From assembly GCF_035270045.1 (NCBI RefSeq), contig NZ_DATFIP010000076.1, forward strand, positions 1-64,000: 64,000 nt of DNA, in the 5' to 3' direction. The translations under genes and the position numbers were made by a program. Origin of the DNA: Salibaculum sp035270045 (lineage in GTDB: Bacteria > Pseudomonadota > Alphaproteobacteria > Rhodobacterales > Rhodobacteraceae). The notes under the pieces are model-generated. The model saw only the letters and a program-made list of their open reading frames with translations, was not told the origin of the DNA and did not search any database. Numbering within the stretch: the stretch's first letter is position 1; each line of letters begins with the position of its first letter. Positions 8,871 through 17,628 of the stretch are shown here, piece by piece.

Positions 8871-8909
8871 GGCAACAGGGCTCCTGTTTCCGGTGGTGAT
8901 GGATACGCT

Positions 8910-8941
8910 CGTGGCCCGGGCGGGAGGACGACCGGGCCACG
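8910..8941 (-). other. Intercistronic hairpin between tctC and tctB
   Basis: A perfect 10-bp stem (CGTGGCCCGG / CCGGGCCACG, arms 8932-8941 and 8910-8919) with a 12-base loop follows the tctC stop by 27 bases. No U-run follows, so it is more likely an RNA-stabilising structure that protects the binding-protein message than a terminator. Confidence 0.6.
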
Positions 8942-8968
8942 CTTTTCACGGCTGAGAGGTGGCCGTGC

Positions 8969-9967
8969 TTACTGGATCGAGTCCAGCTTTTCTGCTTCCC
9001 ACTCGATCGCATCGGTCGCGGTGGAGAGCTGCTCGCGAACGGCGTCCACGGTGTCGATGTAGTCCTCGGGCGGATAGCCCAGCAGTGGACGGCCGATGCT
9101 GTCGAAGTACTCCTTGACCTCGGGCCGCTTCAGCGCTGCAGCCATTGCTTCACGCAGAACCTCCACATGCTCTTCCGGGGTCCCATTCGGCACAACATAC
9201 CAACTCCAGCCCATCGGTGCGAGGCCCGTCAGCGGGTAATCCAGCGCCTCGGATTCAGCGATCAACGGAACGCCGCCAAAGATGTCCTGAACCGACTGCA
9301 GGTCACTCAGCGCCGTCAGGACCCGGACATGCTCGCCATTGGCGCGAACGAACCCCGGGTTGCCGGCCATGAAGTCCAGAATACCGCCACGCATATCCTT
9401 GAGCGCCTCTTCGAGCCCGGCATAGGGCACATGCTGCGCCACCGTGTCCGTCGCCTTGAACATATTCGCCAGGCCAACATGGGGCAGGTTCCCGTAGGCA
9501 CCGGAGGTGTAGCGAAGATCGCCAGGGTTGTCCTTCATGTATTGGACGAGAGACTCAAAGTCCGGGAAGCGGTCGTCATCGGCACGCACGATCACCGAAT
9601 TCGGCACGGCCCCCAATGCATAGAGCGGCGTGAAGGCGGTGTGGTCGGCATCTATATTGCCGAGCAGGGACTGCACGACCATCGGCGCGACCCAACCGTC
9701 GAAAATCGTGTAGCCATCGGCGGGCCGATTCATCGCGGTTTCCATCGCCTTGACGCCGGTTCCCCCTGGTGTCGAAATCACGGTGACATTCACGCCCAGC
9801 TCCTCGCTCATGGCTTCCGCCATGACTTGGCTGGAGGTCATTGTGACACCGGGCGGCCACGGGAAAATCACTTCGATGTCCCGTTCGGGGAACTCCGCCT
9901 GCGCGGTGGTGGCGGCAGCGGCAAGTGCAAGACCTGCCAGGGCCGGTTTGAAGTTGAAGATAGGCAT
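8969..9967 (-). CDS. tctC: Tripartite tricarboxylate transporter substrate-binding protein TctC (Bug family)
   Basis: 332 residues. A signal peptide runs to about residue 24 (ALAAAATTAQAEF). The mature start, FPERDIEVIFPWPPGV, is the usual Bug/TctC opening. It is followed by STPGGTGVKAM near residue 65, where family members contact the carboxylate, and GYTIFDGW. It captures the substrate in the periplasm and hands it to TctAB. First gene of the operon; the predicted promoter is 90-120 bp upstream, in a region shared with the divergent sulfatase gene. Bug proteins are diverse, so the ligand cannot be read from sequence. Confidence 0.94.
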   Translation of the reverse strand: MPIFNFKPALAGLALAAAATTAQAEFPERDIEVIFPWPPGVTMTSSQVMAEAMSEELGVNVTVISTPGGTGVKAMETAMNRPADGYTIFDGWVAPMVVQSLLGNIDADHTAFTPLYALGAVPNSVIVRADDDRFPDFESLVQYMKDNPGDLRYTSGAYGNLPHVGLANMFKATDTVAQHVPYAGLEEALKDMRGGILDFMAGNPGFVRANGEHVRVLTALSDLQSVQDIFGGVPLIAESEALDYPLTGLAPMGWSWYVVPNGTPEEHVEVLREAMAAALKRPEVKEYFDSIGRPLLGYPPEDYIDTVDAVREQLSTATDAIEWEAEKLDSIQ

Positions 9968-10054
9968 TATATTCCTCCCATTCGGGCGCCCCTAGCGGGC
10001 ATTGTTGCGGATTTCGGCAGGCCCGCTCTCCTCTTCCAGGCGCCGATGGATCGA

Positions 10055-10083
10055 CTATAGTCAGCCGAAATCCTCTATTTCAA
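10055..10083 (-). promoter_or_regulatory. Predicted promoter of tctCBA
   Basis: On the minus strand TTGAAA (10083-10078) and CTATAG (10060-10055) are separated by exactly 17 bases, 90-115 bp upstream of the tctC start. Sequence-only prediction. Confidence 0.5.
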
Positions 10084-10101
10084 ATATCACTTTGTGCTCA
10101 A

Positions 10102-10169
10102 CTGATAGCTTTTAGGCATGGGAAAGGGGAAGCTACAGCCCATTTCTACGTATAACATTTTGCTATCAG
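10102..10169. promoter_or_regulatory. Separated inverted repeat in the tctC-sulfatase divergent region
   Basis: CTGATAGC (10102-10109) and its reverse complement GCTATCAG (10162-10169) flank 52 bases of AT-rich DNA. LysR-type regulators often use two spaced sites in a divergent region, and a LysR gene is part of this module. A weak plus-strand promoter (TTGCTA, 17 bases, AATATT at 10160-10188) overlaps the right arm. Candidate operator only. Confidence 0.4.
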
Positions 10170-10262
10170 CTCATTCAAAAACAATATTTTAGAAGCATTT
10201 CCCTGCTTGTTAGGCTCGACATGGGCCGGTACGTGGCCTCTGCACTCAATGGAAAGGGTCTC

Positions 10263-11852
10263 ATGCGCACCGTCTTTGTTCTATTCGACTCGCTGAACCG
10301 CCTTTCGCTTGGTCCCTATGGCGCGAAAACGATCAAGACACCGAATTTCGACCGCCTGGCGGCGCGATCCGTCACCTTTGACAATCACTATGTCGGCTCC
10401 ATGCCCTGCATCCCGGCCCGTCGGGACATGCAGACCGGCAGACTGAGTTTCATGCACCGGTCCTGGGGACCGATGGAACCCTTTGACAACGCGTTCCCCG
10501 AGATCCTCGGCGCATCGGGCGTCTATTCACATTTGATCACCGATCATTTGCAGTATTTCCGCGACGGCGGGGCCACCTATCACACGCGCTATACAACATG
10601 GGAATACCTGCGCGGTCAGCATGGCGATGCATGGCAGGCCGAAGTCGCGCCCGACTGGCCCAAGCTGAAGCAGCAATATCACCCGCTACAATACAGCGAG
10701 ACCCGCGGCGTCGATCAGTATCATCACATCATCAACCGCCAACACCTGCATGAGGAAAGCGACTATCCGCTGACTCAATGCTTCGACTCGGCGATCAAGT
10801 TCCTAGATCAGAACGGGGCCGCGGACGATTGGTTCCTGCAAATCGAGACCTTTGATCCGCACGAACCCTTCAACGCGCCGGAACGGTTCAAGGAGGAGTT
10901 TCCGACGGATTACAACGGGCCGACCCTTGATTGGCCACCCTATGGCCGGGTGCAGGAAAGCCCGGAGGAATGCAGCGAACTGAACGCCCATTACCGCGCC
11001 AACCTTGCCTTCTGCGACGAACAACTGGGCCGTCTTCTTGACTATTTCGATGAACACGGGCTGTGGGAGGACACCGCCCTGATCGTTTCGACCGATCACG
11101 GATTCCTGCTGGGCGAACATGACTGGTGGGCAAAGAACCGGATGCCCATCTACGAAGAGATCGCCCATATCCCTCTATTCGCCTATCATCCCGATTACGC
11201 GGATCAGGGGGGCAGCCGGTGCAAGTCTCTGACCCAGACGACCGACCTGATGCCCACTTTCCTCGGGCTTCACGATTGCGCGGTCCCGCCCGAGGTCACC
11301 GGACACTCGATCCTGCCTTTGCTGGCCGGTGACCAGTCCATTCGCGATGCGGTCATCTTCGGAACCTTCGGAAGCGCGGTGAATGTCTGCGACGGGCGGC
11401 ATGTCTTCATGCTCTACCCCGAACACGTCACGACCGAGGGGCTGTTTCAGTACACCATCATGCCAACGACCCTGAATTTCCTGTTCGAGGTGGACGAATT
11501 GGCGCAGGCCGATCTTGTGGCCCCCTTTGACTTTACCAAGGGCGCCCGGCTTTTGCGTACACCGGCATTGGAAAAGTCGCCCTTCAACCCCTATTTCGGG
11601 CCGCTCGTTTTCTTCGACACGGAAACGGTGCTCTATGATCTTGCCACCGACCCGGAACAGCAGCGCCCGTTCCGCGACGCCGATATCGAGTTGGAACTCA
11701 CCGTGACCATGCGCGCACACATGCGCAGGCACGATGCCCCGGCAGAACTCTATGCCCGGCTCGGATTGCCGATACCCCGCGATGCCGGGCCGCAAATACT
11801 GTCCCAACCCGCGACCATTGCAGCACGGAGCGTGGAACCGACGGACGGCTAG
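10263..11852 (+). CDS. Cytoplasmic sulfatase / alkaline-phosphatase superfamily hydrolase
   Basis: 529 residues. The start at 10263 has GGAAAGGG 6 bases upstream; a longer in-frame start at 10221 has none. No signal peptide: the protein opens MRTVFVLFDSLNRLSLGPYG, with the metal-binding Asp in the first strand. The formylglycine site is Cys49-Ile-Pro-Ala-Arg (CxPxR type), following VGSMP. The second metal site is STDHGFLLGEHDWW near residue 280. It should hydrolyse a sulfate ester (phosphonate monoester activity is possible in this superfamily) inside the cell. It is encoded divergent to tctCBA and upstream of LysR and a formylglycine-generating enzyme that can activate the cysteine. Confidence 0.93.
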   Translation: MRTVFVLFDSLNRLSLGPYGAKTIKTPNFDRLAARSVTFDNHYVGSMPCIPARRDMQTGRLSFMHRSWGPMEPFDNAFPEILGASGVYSHLITDHLQYFRDGGATYHTRYTTWEYLRGQHGDAWQAEVAPDWPKLKQQYHPLQYSETRGVDQYHHIINRQHLHEESDYPLTQCFDSAIKFLDQNGAADDWFLQIETFDPHEPFNAPERFKEEFPTDYNGPTLDWPPYGRVQESPEECSELNAHYRANLAFCDEQLGRLLDYFDEHGLWEDTALIVSTDHGFLLGEHDWWAKNRMPIYEEIAHIPLFAYHPDYADQGGSRCKSLTQTTDLMPTFLGLHDCAVPPEVTGHSILPLLAGDQSIRDAVIFGTFGSAVNVCDGRHVFMLYPEHVTTEGLFQYTIMPTTLNFLFEVDELAQADLVAPFDFTKGARLLRTPALEKSPFNPYFGPLVFFDTETVLYDLATDPEQQRPFRDADIELELTVTMRAHMRRHDAPAELYARLGLPIPRDAGPQILSQPATIAARSVEPTDG

Positions 11853-11941
11853 CCCCTAATCAGTGATGCGCTATCGCGTTCTTGCATATCAATGCCTGGG
11901 ACGTATGGTTCCAGCACAGGCCGAATGAACCGGGGCACATC

Positions 11942-12865
11942 ATGGACCGAAAGCACATTGTCTTTCTGAAGGTTGCCGAGCTGGGAAATGTGACGGCGGC
12001 GGCGAATGACCTGAACATTGCCCAGCCGAGTCTGACGCGGACCATCGCCTCGCTGGAACAAACCTTTGGCGCCAAGCTGTTCCTCCGGCAACCGCGCGGC
12101 ATGGAGCTGACGGAAGAAGGCCGGGTCCTCTTTCGCCACCTCAAGGATATGGAGGCCGTATATCAACGCGCCTGCCGCGATGTGCACGCAATCAAACGGG
12201 GGTACCATGATGCGGTCAGCATCGGTTGCGGTCTGACCTATCAACTGCTTCTCATGCCGGACATCCTGCGCAGGCTTTGGCACGACTTTCCGCAATCCTC
12301 GTTCCAGGTCCTGACCGGGTCCGCCGACGATCATGCCCGCGCCCTGCGCGACGGAGAGCTGGATTTCGTCATCACGGCTGCGATCGAAAAGGTCGAAGAT
12401 CCGCTGATCGAGGTCACGCGCCTATGCCGGATTGAACATGGCGTGGCGTATTGGCCCGGCGTCTTGCCGGATTTGCCCGAGGATCAGAAGATGCCGATGG
12501 AAGCTCTGGAGGATCTGTCCTGGGTCTTGTTCCAGACCGAGCCGCAACTCAAGACAAGCATGGAAAAGACGTTCTACCAGCTTGGTCTTGCGCCGCCTCG
12601 GATCGCGCTGACAACCTCCTCTTTGCAGCTTGGGCTTGAACTGCTGAAATCCGAAGGCATGGTGATGTCCGTACCGACCCTGTTGCGCGATTGGCTGCAA
12701 GAGCGTGGTTACCGGTTACACGCCACAAGCGAGCCTCTATGGCAGCTGGATTCAGGGATCGCCATGCTGAAGGCCAACGGCGACCATCCAATTGCCGAGG
12801 CGCTTGTCCGCCATGCCCGGGACCTTGTTCGTTCGATCCCGGTCTTCAGGGCACACGGCACCTGA
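11942..12865 (+). CDS. LysR-family transcriptional regulator
   Basis: 307 residues, start at MDRKHIVFLKVAELGNVTAA (11942). An upstream in-frame start at 11882 would add 20 unrelated residues. The winged helix-turn-helix is in the first 60 residues (AANDLNIAQPSLTRTI, then LEQTFGAKLFLRQPRG). The rest fits the two-lobe effector-binding domain of the family. It lies between the sulfatase and FGE genes on the same strand, so it probably senses the imported substrate or its product and controls the divergent promoters at 9968-10262. Effector unknown. Confidence 0.92.
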   Translation: MDRKHIVFLKVAELGNVTAAANDLNIAQPSLTRTIASLEQTFGAKLFLRQPRGMELTEEGRVLFRHLKDMEAVYQRACRDVHAIKRGYHDAVSIGCGLTYQLLLMPDILRRLWHDFPQSSFQVLTGSADDHARALRDGELDFVITAAIEKVEDPLIEVTRLCRIEHGVAYWPGVLPDLPEDQKMPMEALEDLSWVLFQTEPQLKTSMEKTFYQLGLAPPRIALTTSSLQLGLELLKSEGMVMSVPTLLRDWLQERGYRLHATSEPLWQLDSGIAMLKANGDHPIAEALVRHARDLVRSIPVFRAHGT

Positions 12866-12879
12866 CAAAGGTAAAGCGC

Positions 12880-13743
12880 ATGGCCGATACCAAACCACCC
12901 GTTGCACGTTTTTCCGCCGTCAAATCCTGGGCCGGCACCAGGACTCCGGTCATTCCCGATGATGGAGAAGGCACCATTCGCCGCGCATCGCTGCGGACCT
13001 TCGCCATCGAAGCCCATTGCGTCTCCGTCGGCCGCTTCGCCGAATTCGTGGCCGAGACCGGGTATTTGACCGAGGCAGAAAAGATCGGATGGTCGTTCGT
13101 ATTCCGGGGCCTGCTGTCGCGCCCTGGCAGCGCCGACGTCGTTGGCGGATACAACAAGGCTGGCTGGTGGTGGGCCGTCTCGGGGGCCTATTGGAAATAC
13201 CCATCCGGCAAGGCTGAGCCCGAGGCCGCACCGGATCATCCCGTCACCCAGATCTCCTGGAACGACGCGTTGGCCTTTGCGGCATGGGCGGGCGGCCGTC
13301 TGCCGAGCGAGATCGAATGGGAGCACGCCGCGCGCAACGGGTTGGAGGATCGGCGTTATCCATGGGGCGAAGAAGAGCCTGGCGACGACACGATTCTTTG
13401 CAACATCTGGCAGGGCCGATTTCCCGACACGAACACATGCGCCGACGGGTATTACGGCACCGCCCCGGTCGATGCCTTCGTCCCGAACCCGGCGGGCCTG
13501 TTCAATTTTTCAGGGAATGTCTGGGAGTGGACCGCAGATCGCTACCGGATCAACTCGCTCAAATCGAAGGCCAAGACCCGCAATGCCCAAGCGAAACGGG
13601 ACGGCGACAGGGTTATGAAAGGCGGGTCATTCCTATGTCATTCCAGCTATTGCTGGCGCTACCGCATCGCCGCAAGATCAGGACGCGCCCCGGATACCGC
13701 GGCGAGCCATACCGGGTTCAGGATCGCCTATGACTGCCGCTAG
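12880..13743 (+). CDS. Formylglycine-generating enzyme (sulfatase-modifying factor family)
   Basis: 287 residues. AAAGG lies 7 bases before the ATG at 12880. The SUMF1/FGE fold is evident: HPVTQISWNDALAFAAWAGG, RLPSEIEWEHAAR, then FSGNVWEWTADRY. Near the end, GGSFLCHSSYCWRYR carries the two catalytic cysteines (Cys253 and Cys258), matching the active-site pair of aerobic FGE. That separates it from EgtB/PvdO-like relatives that lack the pair. It oxidises the CxPxR cysteine of a sulfatase to formylglycine. It lies 14 bp after the LysR gene, and the sulfatase two genes upstream is the obvious client. Confidence 0.95.
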   Translation: MADTKPPVARFSAVKSWAGTRTPVIPDDGEGTIRRASLRTFAIEAHCVSVGRFAEFVAETGYLTEAEKIGWSFVFRGLLSRPGSADVVGGYNKAGWWWAVSGAYWKYPSGKAEPEAAPDHPVTQISWNDALAFAAWAGGRLPSEIEWEHAARNGLEDRRYPWGEEEPGDDTILCNIWQGRFPDTNTCADGYYGTAPVDAFVPNPAGLFNFSGNVWEWTADRYRINSLKSKAKTRNAQAKRDGDRVMKGGSFLCHSSYCWRYRIAARSGRAPDTAASHTGFRIAYDCR

Positions 13744-14100
13744 CCGGGTTTAGGTCGTTGCCAGGGCGCCAACGCACTCAGACCACACGCGATGAATTGA
13801 GACGTAGCGGATTGCCACCTGTCCGTTGCGCCCGGAAACCCAACGCGACCACGCGCAGAGGAATATGATCTGCAGTTTTCCGGTCCCTTTGAGTAGGCAA
13901 CGACGGGCCAGTGGCAGGACCACAGACCAGCTCACCAGGTGACGGAAAGGGCCTTTCGGCCCATTCGGAACTTTCGACGAGATCCCCACCGCTGCGGCGC
14001 GGCTACCCCGACGCGGCCATCGGCTTAGGCACGCACCATTGTTCGAGCACTTGAAGTTGGCTTCGCGACTATCCTCCGCTGTCGCGCTATCATCGCACCA
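13744..14100. other. Intergenic region, no gene seen
   Basis: 357 bp. A small GC hairpin (GGGCC TTTC GGCCC, around 13950-13963) is visible, without a following T-run. A minus-strand frame of 124 codons covers most of the region but has no domain, ribosome site or coding signal. Confidence 0.45.
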
Positions 14101-15573
14101 ATGCAGATGAATCGAATGGTGCATATGATCTTCGCGACGGCAGCAATTCTTGTTGCCGTGCTTTCCGTCACGATGCTCGAACGGCAGCGCACGGGCGTCG
14201 CGTCCGAGACGCTGACCCTCGCAGAGACCCCTGTGACGATCTGGCGATCAGATAACGCCGATGGCGGCCCGCTCGTGGTCGTGGCGCACGGCTACGCCGG
14301 ATCGCGGCAGATGATGCAACCGATCTCGATCGCCTTGGCGCGATCAGGTTTCGTCGTTGCCGCATTCGATTTTTACGGCCACGGTCGCAATTCGGAGCCG
14401 ATGTCGGCCAATGTCACCTCACTGGAGGGCACGACGGAACAACTGGTGACCCAGACCATCGCCGTGTCGCGTGCGGCGGCTGGATTGCCGGGCGTGACGG
14501 GTGCGGTGTCTCTGGTCGGACATTCGATGGCAACCGACGTCGTGATCCGCGCGGCGGAGCGGCTTGAAGGTACCGCTGCAGTCGTGGCGATTTCAATGTA
14601 TTCCGATGCCGTCACCCCCGAGGCGCCCGAACGTTTGCTGATCGTGTCAGGTGCGCGGGAAGACCGGCTGCGCAAGGTCGCACTCGACCGCCTTCGCCAG
14701 CTCGATCCGGACGCGACCGAGGGAGAGACGGTCGCGCTCGGCCCTGTCGCGCGTCGCGCCGTGTCCGCCCGGTGGGTCGGCCATGTCGGTGTGCTCTACA
14801 GCCCGTTCACCTTGACCGAGTTGCGCGACTGGATGGCCGGGGCGACCGGACATGCGTCTCACGGGTCGCTGCCCCACATTGGTCCGTGGCTTATGGCGCT
14901 ACTGGCGGCGCTCGTCGCGCTGATGTGGCCGCTCAGCACGGTGCTGGGACCAACCGTGCCTGGTCCGGCGCGGCAGGGCCGTCGGGCATGGGTGATCCTC
15001 GCAGCGCCCATTGCACCAGCCCTTCTGGCCGTGACGATCATCCCGCCGGGCGCAGGGGGGCTCGTCGCGTTCGGCGCCTTGACCGCATTCTTCGGAACCT
15101 GGGGGGTGATCCAGATTGCGCTTTGGTGGCGGTCCGGAGTTCGCCCGCAAAGCATCCGCTCACTGGCGGGCCTGCTTCTTCTGATCTGGGGCCTGTGTGT
15201 CTTTGCGCCCGCCCTGGACCGCTACGGGGCGGCGTTCGTCCCCACCGGCCCGCGCCTTTGGCTCATGGGCGGCCTGATGTTCGGGACCATCCCGTTCTGT
15301 TTGGCGGATGCGTTGCAGGTCGCGCGATCCTGCCGGATTGCGGCAATGGTCCAAAGGCTCCTGCCGCCGGCGATCCTGCTCTGCGCGATGTTGATCTCCC
15401 CCAGGCTCGGGATCGCGTTCACCGTGCTTCCTGTGATGGTTCTGTTCTGGCTTGTCTACGGGCTCGCGTCGCGCTGGGTCAGAGCCCGCAGCGATCCATG
15501 GTCAACGGGGCTCGTTATGGGTGTCATCCTTGCATGGGCCGTCGCGGCCAGCACCCCGTTGGTGGCGTCCTGA
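14101..15573 (+). CDS. Alpha/beta hydrolase fused to a C-terminal multi-pass membrane domain
   Basis: 490 residues. One N-terminal membrane segment (~8-25) is followed by an alpha/beta hydrolase domain: VVVAHGYAGSRQ (oxyanion region, ~60-70), DFYGHGRNS, and the nucleophile elbow GHSMA with Ser142. From about residue 260 to the end there are roughly eight to nine hydrophobic segments (PWLMALLAALVALMWPLS to MGVILAWAVAASTPLV). The two-part layout suggests a membrane-tethered esterase or lipase whose membrane half is not recognised. Four ATGs lie within the first nine codons and none has a clear ribosome site, so the exact start is uncertain. It stands alone between two gene-poor stretches. Confidence 0.8.
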   Translation: MQMNRMVHMIFATAAILVAVLSVTMLERQRTGVASETLTLAETPVTIWRSDNADGGPLVVVAHGYAGSRQMMQPISIALARSGFVVAAFDFYGHGRNSEPMSANVTSLEGTTEQLVTQTIAVSRAAAGLPGVTGAVSLVGHSMATDVVIRAAERLEGTAAVVAISMYSDAVTPEAPERLLIVSGAREDRLRKVALDRLRQLDPDATEGETVALGPVARRAVSARWVGHVGVLYSPFTLTELRDWMAGATGHASHGSLPHIGPWLMALLAALVALMWPLSTVLGPTVPGPARQGRRAWVILAAPIAPALLAVTIIPPGAGGLVAFGALTAFFGTWGVIQIALWWRSGVRPQSIRSLAGLLLLIWGLCVFAPALDRYGAAFVPTGPRLWLMGGLMFGTIPFCLADALQVARSCRIAAMVQRLLPPAILLCAMLISPRLGIAFTVLPVMVLFWLVYGLASRWVRARSDPWSTGLVMGVILAWAVAASTPLVAS

Positions 15574-15907
15574 CATTCAACCTCTCGCCACCGCGACGAT
15601 TGGTGGAACTGGCTGATACGGTCGCGACCGGCCCTCTCCGGACATTCACGAGGCTTGCCATGGCTGCGCCGCAGCTTCCCCGAACCGGCCCTTCGTGGCA
15701 ACGTGCAGCATCGTCGTCCAGCCCGAGGTCGGCGGAGCGGACCGAACAGCCGTCTGGCGAATAGAGCGCTGCGTCGGCTTATCGGGCGAATGCGGGCGTT
15801 CGCCGGAGGGGTCTGTACGGAGATCGACCGTTTTCCACCTCGAGAAATTGATATGAAGCCACTTTTTCACTCGCGCCATGGTGACTTCGCCGGCCGAACG
15901 TCAGGTG
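15574..15907. other. Intergenic region, no gene seen
   Basis: 334 bp between convergent genes. No open frame with a ribosome site or domain, and no clear terminator. Confidence 0.45.
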
Positions 15908-17023
15908 TCAGGTTCCGGGACGAGCATACGTGATCCGTCGCAGAAGCCACTCGAAAGGGCCAACCGCGAAATAGGCCCGCCACATCAGCAGGCTTCCAAT
16001 CAAACCGACCGTCACCGCGAGGGCGATGAACACGGCGGTGAGCCGGTCCACCGCGCTCCACAACCCCAACCCGTAGCCCGAGAAGATCGTCGACAGAATG
16101 ATCGACTGGCCGAGATATATGCTCAGGCTCGACCCGCCGGCGGCCAACGCCTGCGCCATGATCGGCCCCGGCGGGCGTGAGACTGCCGCGATCAGCCCGA
16201 GATACCCGAGCGTCGCGACCGGTGCCGCGACGACGGTCAGAACGCCACCGGGGACCGGCGGCCCCCATTGCCAGATCGCGGCCCCAGCCAGACCCAGCAA
16301 GACCCCCGGTCCAAGGCACCAGTGCCGCGCGCGACGCCAGAGCGGGTGCAGCGCGTCGTCGATCATGCCGCATTTCACCGCCGCGAGCCCGAGGCAAAAC
16401 CAGCCGAGCGCCGATATCCCCTGGATGATCAGGAAAGACGGCATGATGAAGGCGAAGCCGATGCTGCGGAACAGGACGGCTTCGAGGAAGCCGCCCTCGG
16501 TCAGGATCGCGCGCTCCATCGCGACGATGTCCGGCGGCGTCTCCGGCGCGGCGAGCAGGAGCGGCGGCGCGATCAGGGCTTGTGCAACCAGCAACGCCGC
16601 GCCGACCCGCACCAGGCGCCGCACCGGCCAGTCCCGGAACAGGTAGAGGATCGATCCGGTAACCGCGTAAATCGTCAGTATGTCGCCCGGGAAGAACAGG
16701 CAGCCATGGGCGCCGCCGAGGATCAGAAGGCCTATCATCCGGTTGCGGTAGAGGAGCCCGAAGGGCAGCCCGCGCCGCGCCGCCGAGCGCATCAGGAACC
16801 CCAGCCCCACGCCGAACATGAAGGAGAACAGCCCGTACGTCTTCAGGAGCGCCAGCCCGTTGACCAGCCAAAGGGTGATGGCGTCCGGTGCCGTCTCGCC
16901 GCCCGGGTCGGCGAAGCTGCCGAGCGCCGAGAACGCGATGTACTGGACGTTGACCACGACGATGCCGAACAGCGCGAAAAGGCGCAGGTAATCCGGCATG
17001 AGGGCACGCGGCGACGCGGTCAT
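15908..17023 (-). CDS. DUF418 family membrane protein
   Basis: 371 residues. The start at 17023 (MTASPRALMPDYLRLFALFG) is chosen because it overlaps the TetR stop in an ATGA arrangement. The N-terminus PDYLRLFALFGIVVVNVQ and the FSFMFGVGLGFLM, RNRMIGLLILGGAHGC and ILTIYAVTG blocks match DUF418 proteins. Nine to ten membrane segments follow, with SLSIYLGQSII near the end. DUF418 proteins resemble acyltransferase-3-like or permease-like membrane proteins; no defined reaction can be given. Translationally coupled to the TetR gene and probably under its control. Confidence 0.88.
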   Translation of the reverse strand: MTASPRALMPDYLRLFALFGIVVVNVQYIAFSALGSFADPGGETAPDAITLWLVNGLALLKTYGLFSFMFGVGLGFLMRSAARRGLPFGLLYRNRMIGLLILGGAHGCLFFPGDILTIYAVTGSILYLFRDWPVRRLVRVGAALLVAQALIAPPLLLAAPETPPDIVAMERAILTEGGFLEAVLFRSIGFAFIMPSFLIIQGISALGWFCLGLAAVKCGMIDDALHPLWRRARHWCLGPGVLLGLAGAAIWQWGPPVPGGVLTVVAAPVATLGYLGLIAAVSRPPGPIMAQALAAGGSSLSIYLGQSIILSTIFSGYGLGLWSAVDRLTAVFIALAVTVGLIGSLLMWRAYFAVGPFEWLLRRITYARPGT

Positions 17024-17625
17024 GATCGCGTTAACGCCGACAGCGCCAGCGTCAGCATTTCGCGGATGCGGGCCGGGTCTTCGCCAGAGGCGCGCTGGGT
17101 GATGGCCAGCGCGATCTGCTCGCCCAGGTAGTTTGCCCCGGCCTCGACCGACAGCCCGGCGGGCCACTCCCCGGCATCGCGGGCCGCTTGCAGGAACGCC
17201 GCATAGGCCCCCTGCGCGGCCGCGTCGATCTCCTCAACCCGCGCGCGCGTTTCCGGCCCGAGCCGGTGCTTGCCCGCGCGCATCTTGTAGAACAGGCAGC
17301 CGGTCTCCATTCGCGGATCGTCGCTGGCGAAGTCGATCAGTGCGGCAAGCGTCTCGCGTAACCCCGTCCCGCTGTGCAGGAGCACGAACATCTCCGACAG
17401 CACCTGTTCGGCATATCGATCCAGCGCCGCGCGTGACAGCCCGTCCTCGCTGCCGAACTCGCGATAGAGCGAGGGCTTCGAGATTCCCGCCAGCTGACAG
17501 ATCGCATTGACCGACACATCGGCGGGGTCGCTCTGCCAATAGGCGGTCATGGCAACGTCGAGCACCTTGTCGGCGTTCATAGTCCGCGGGCGGCCGCGCG
17601 CGGGTTTCGGATCGTCGTCATTCAT
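17020..17625 (-). CDS. TetR/AcrR-family transcriptional regulator
   Basis: 201 residues. The start at 17625 (MNDDDPKPARGRPRTMNADK) follows the operator region. The N-terminal helix-turn-helix is VSVNAICQLAGISKPSLYREFG (residues ~35-55). The C-terminal ligand domain contains METGCLFYKM, a cysteine-bearing motif seen in several TetR regulators that respond to electrophiles. It shares an 88-bp divergent region with the SDR gene, where two related palindromes lie. It probably represses both its own TetR-DUF418 operon and the SDR-cupin operon. Confidence 0.92.
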   Translation of the reverse strand: MNDDDPKPARGRPRTMNADKVLDVAMTAYWQSDPADVSVNAICQLAGISKPSLYREFGSEDGLSRAALDRYAEQVLSEMFVLLHSGTGLRETLAALIDFASDDPRMETGCLFYKMRAGKHRLGPETRARVEEIDAAAQGAYAAFLQAARDAGEWPAGLSVEAGANYLGEQIALAITQRASGEDPARIREMLTLALSALTRS

Positions 17626-17628
17626 TTG

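Noticed and set aside
13750..14124. Minus-strand frame of 124 codons
   Set aside because: It overlaps the start of the hydrolase fusion gene and shows no domain or ribosome site.
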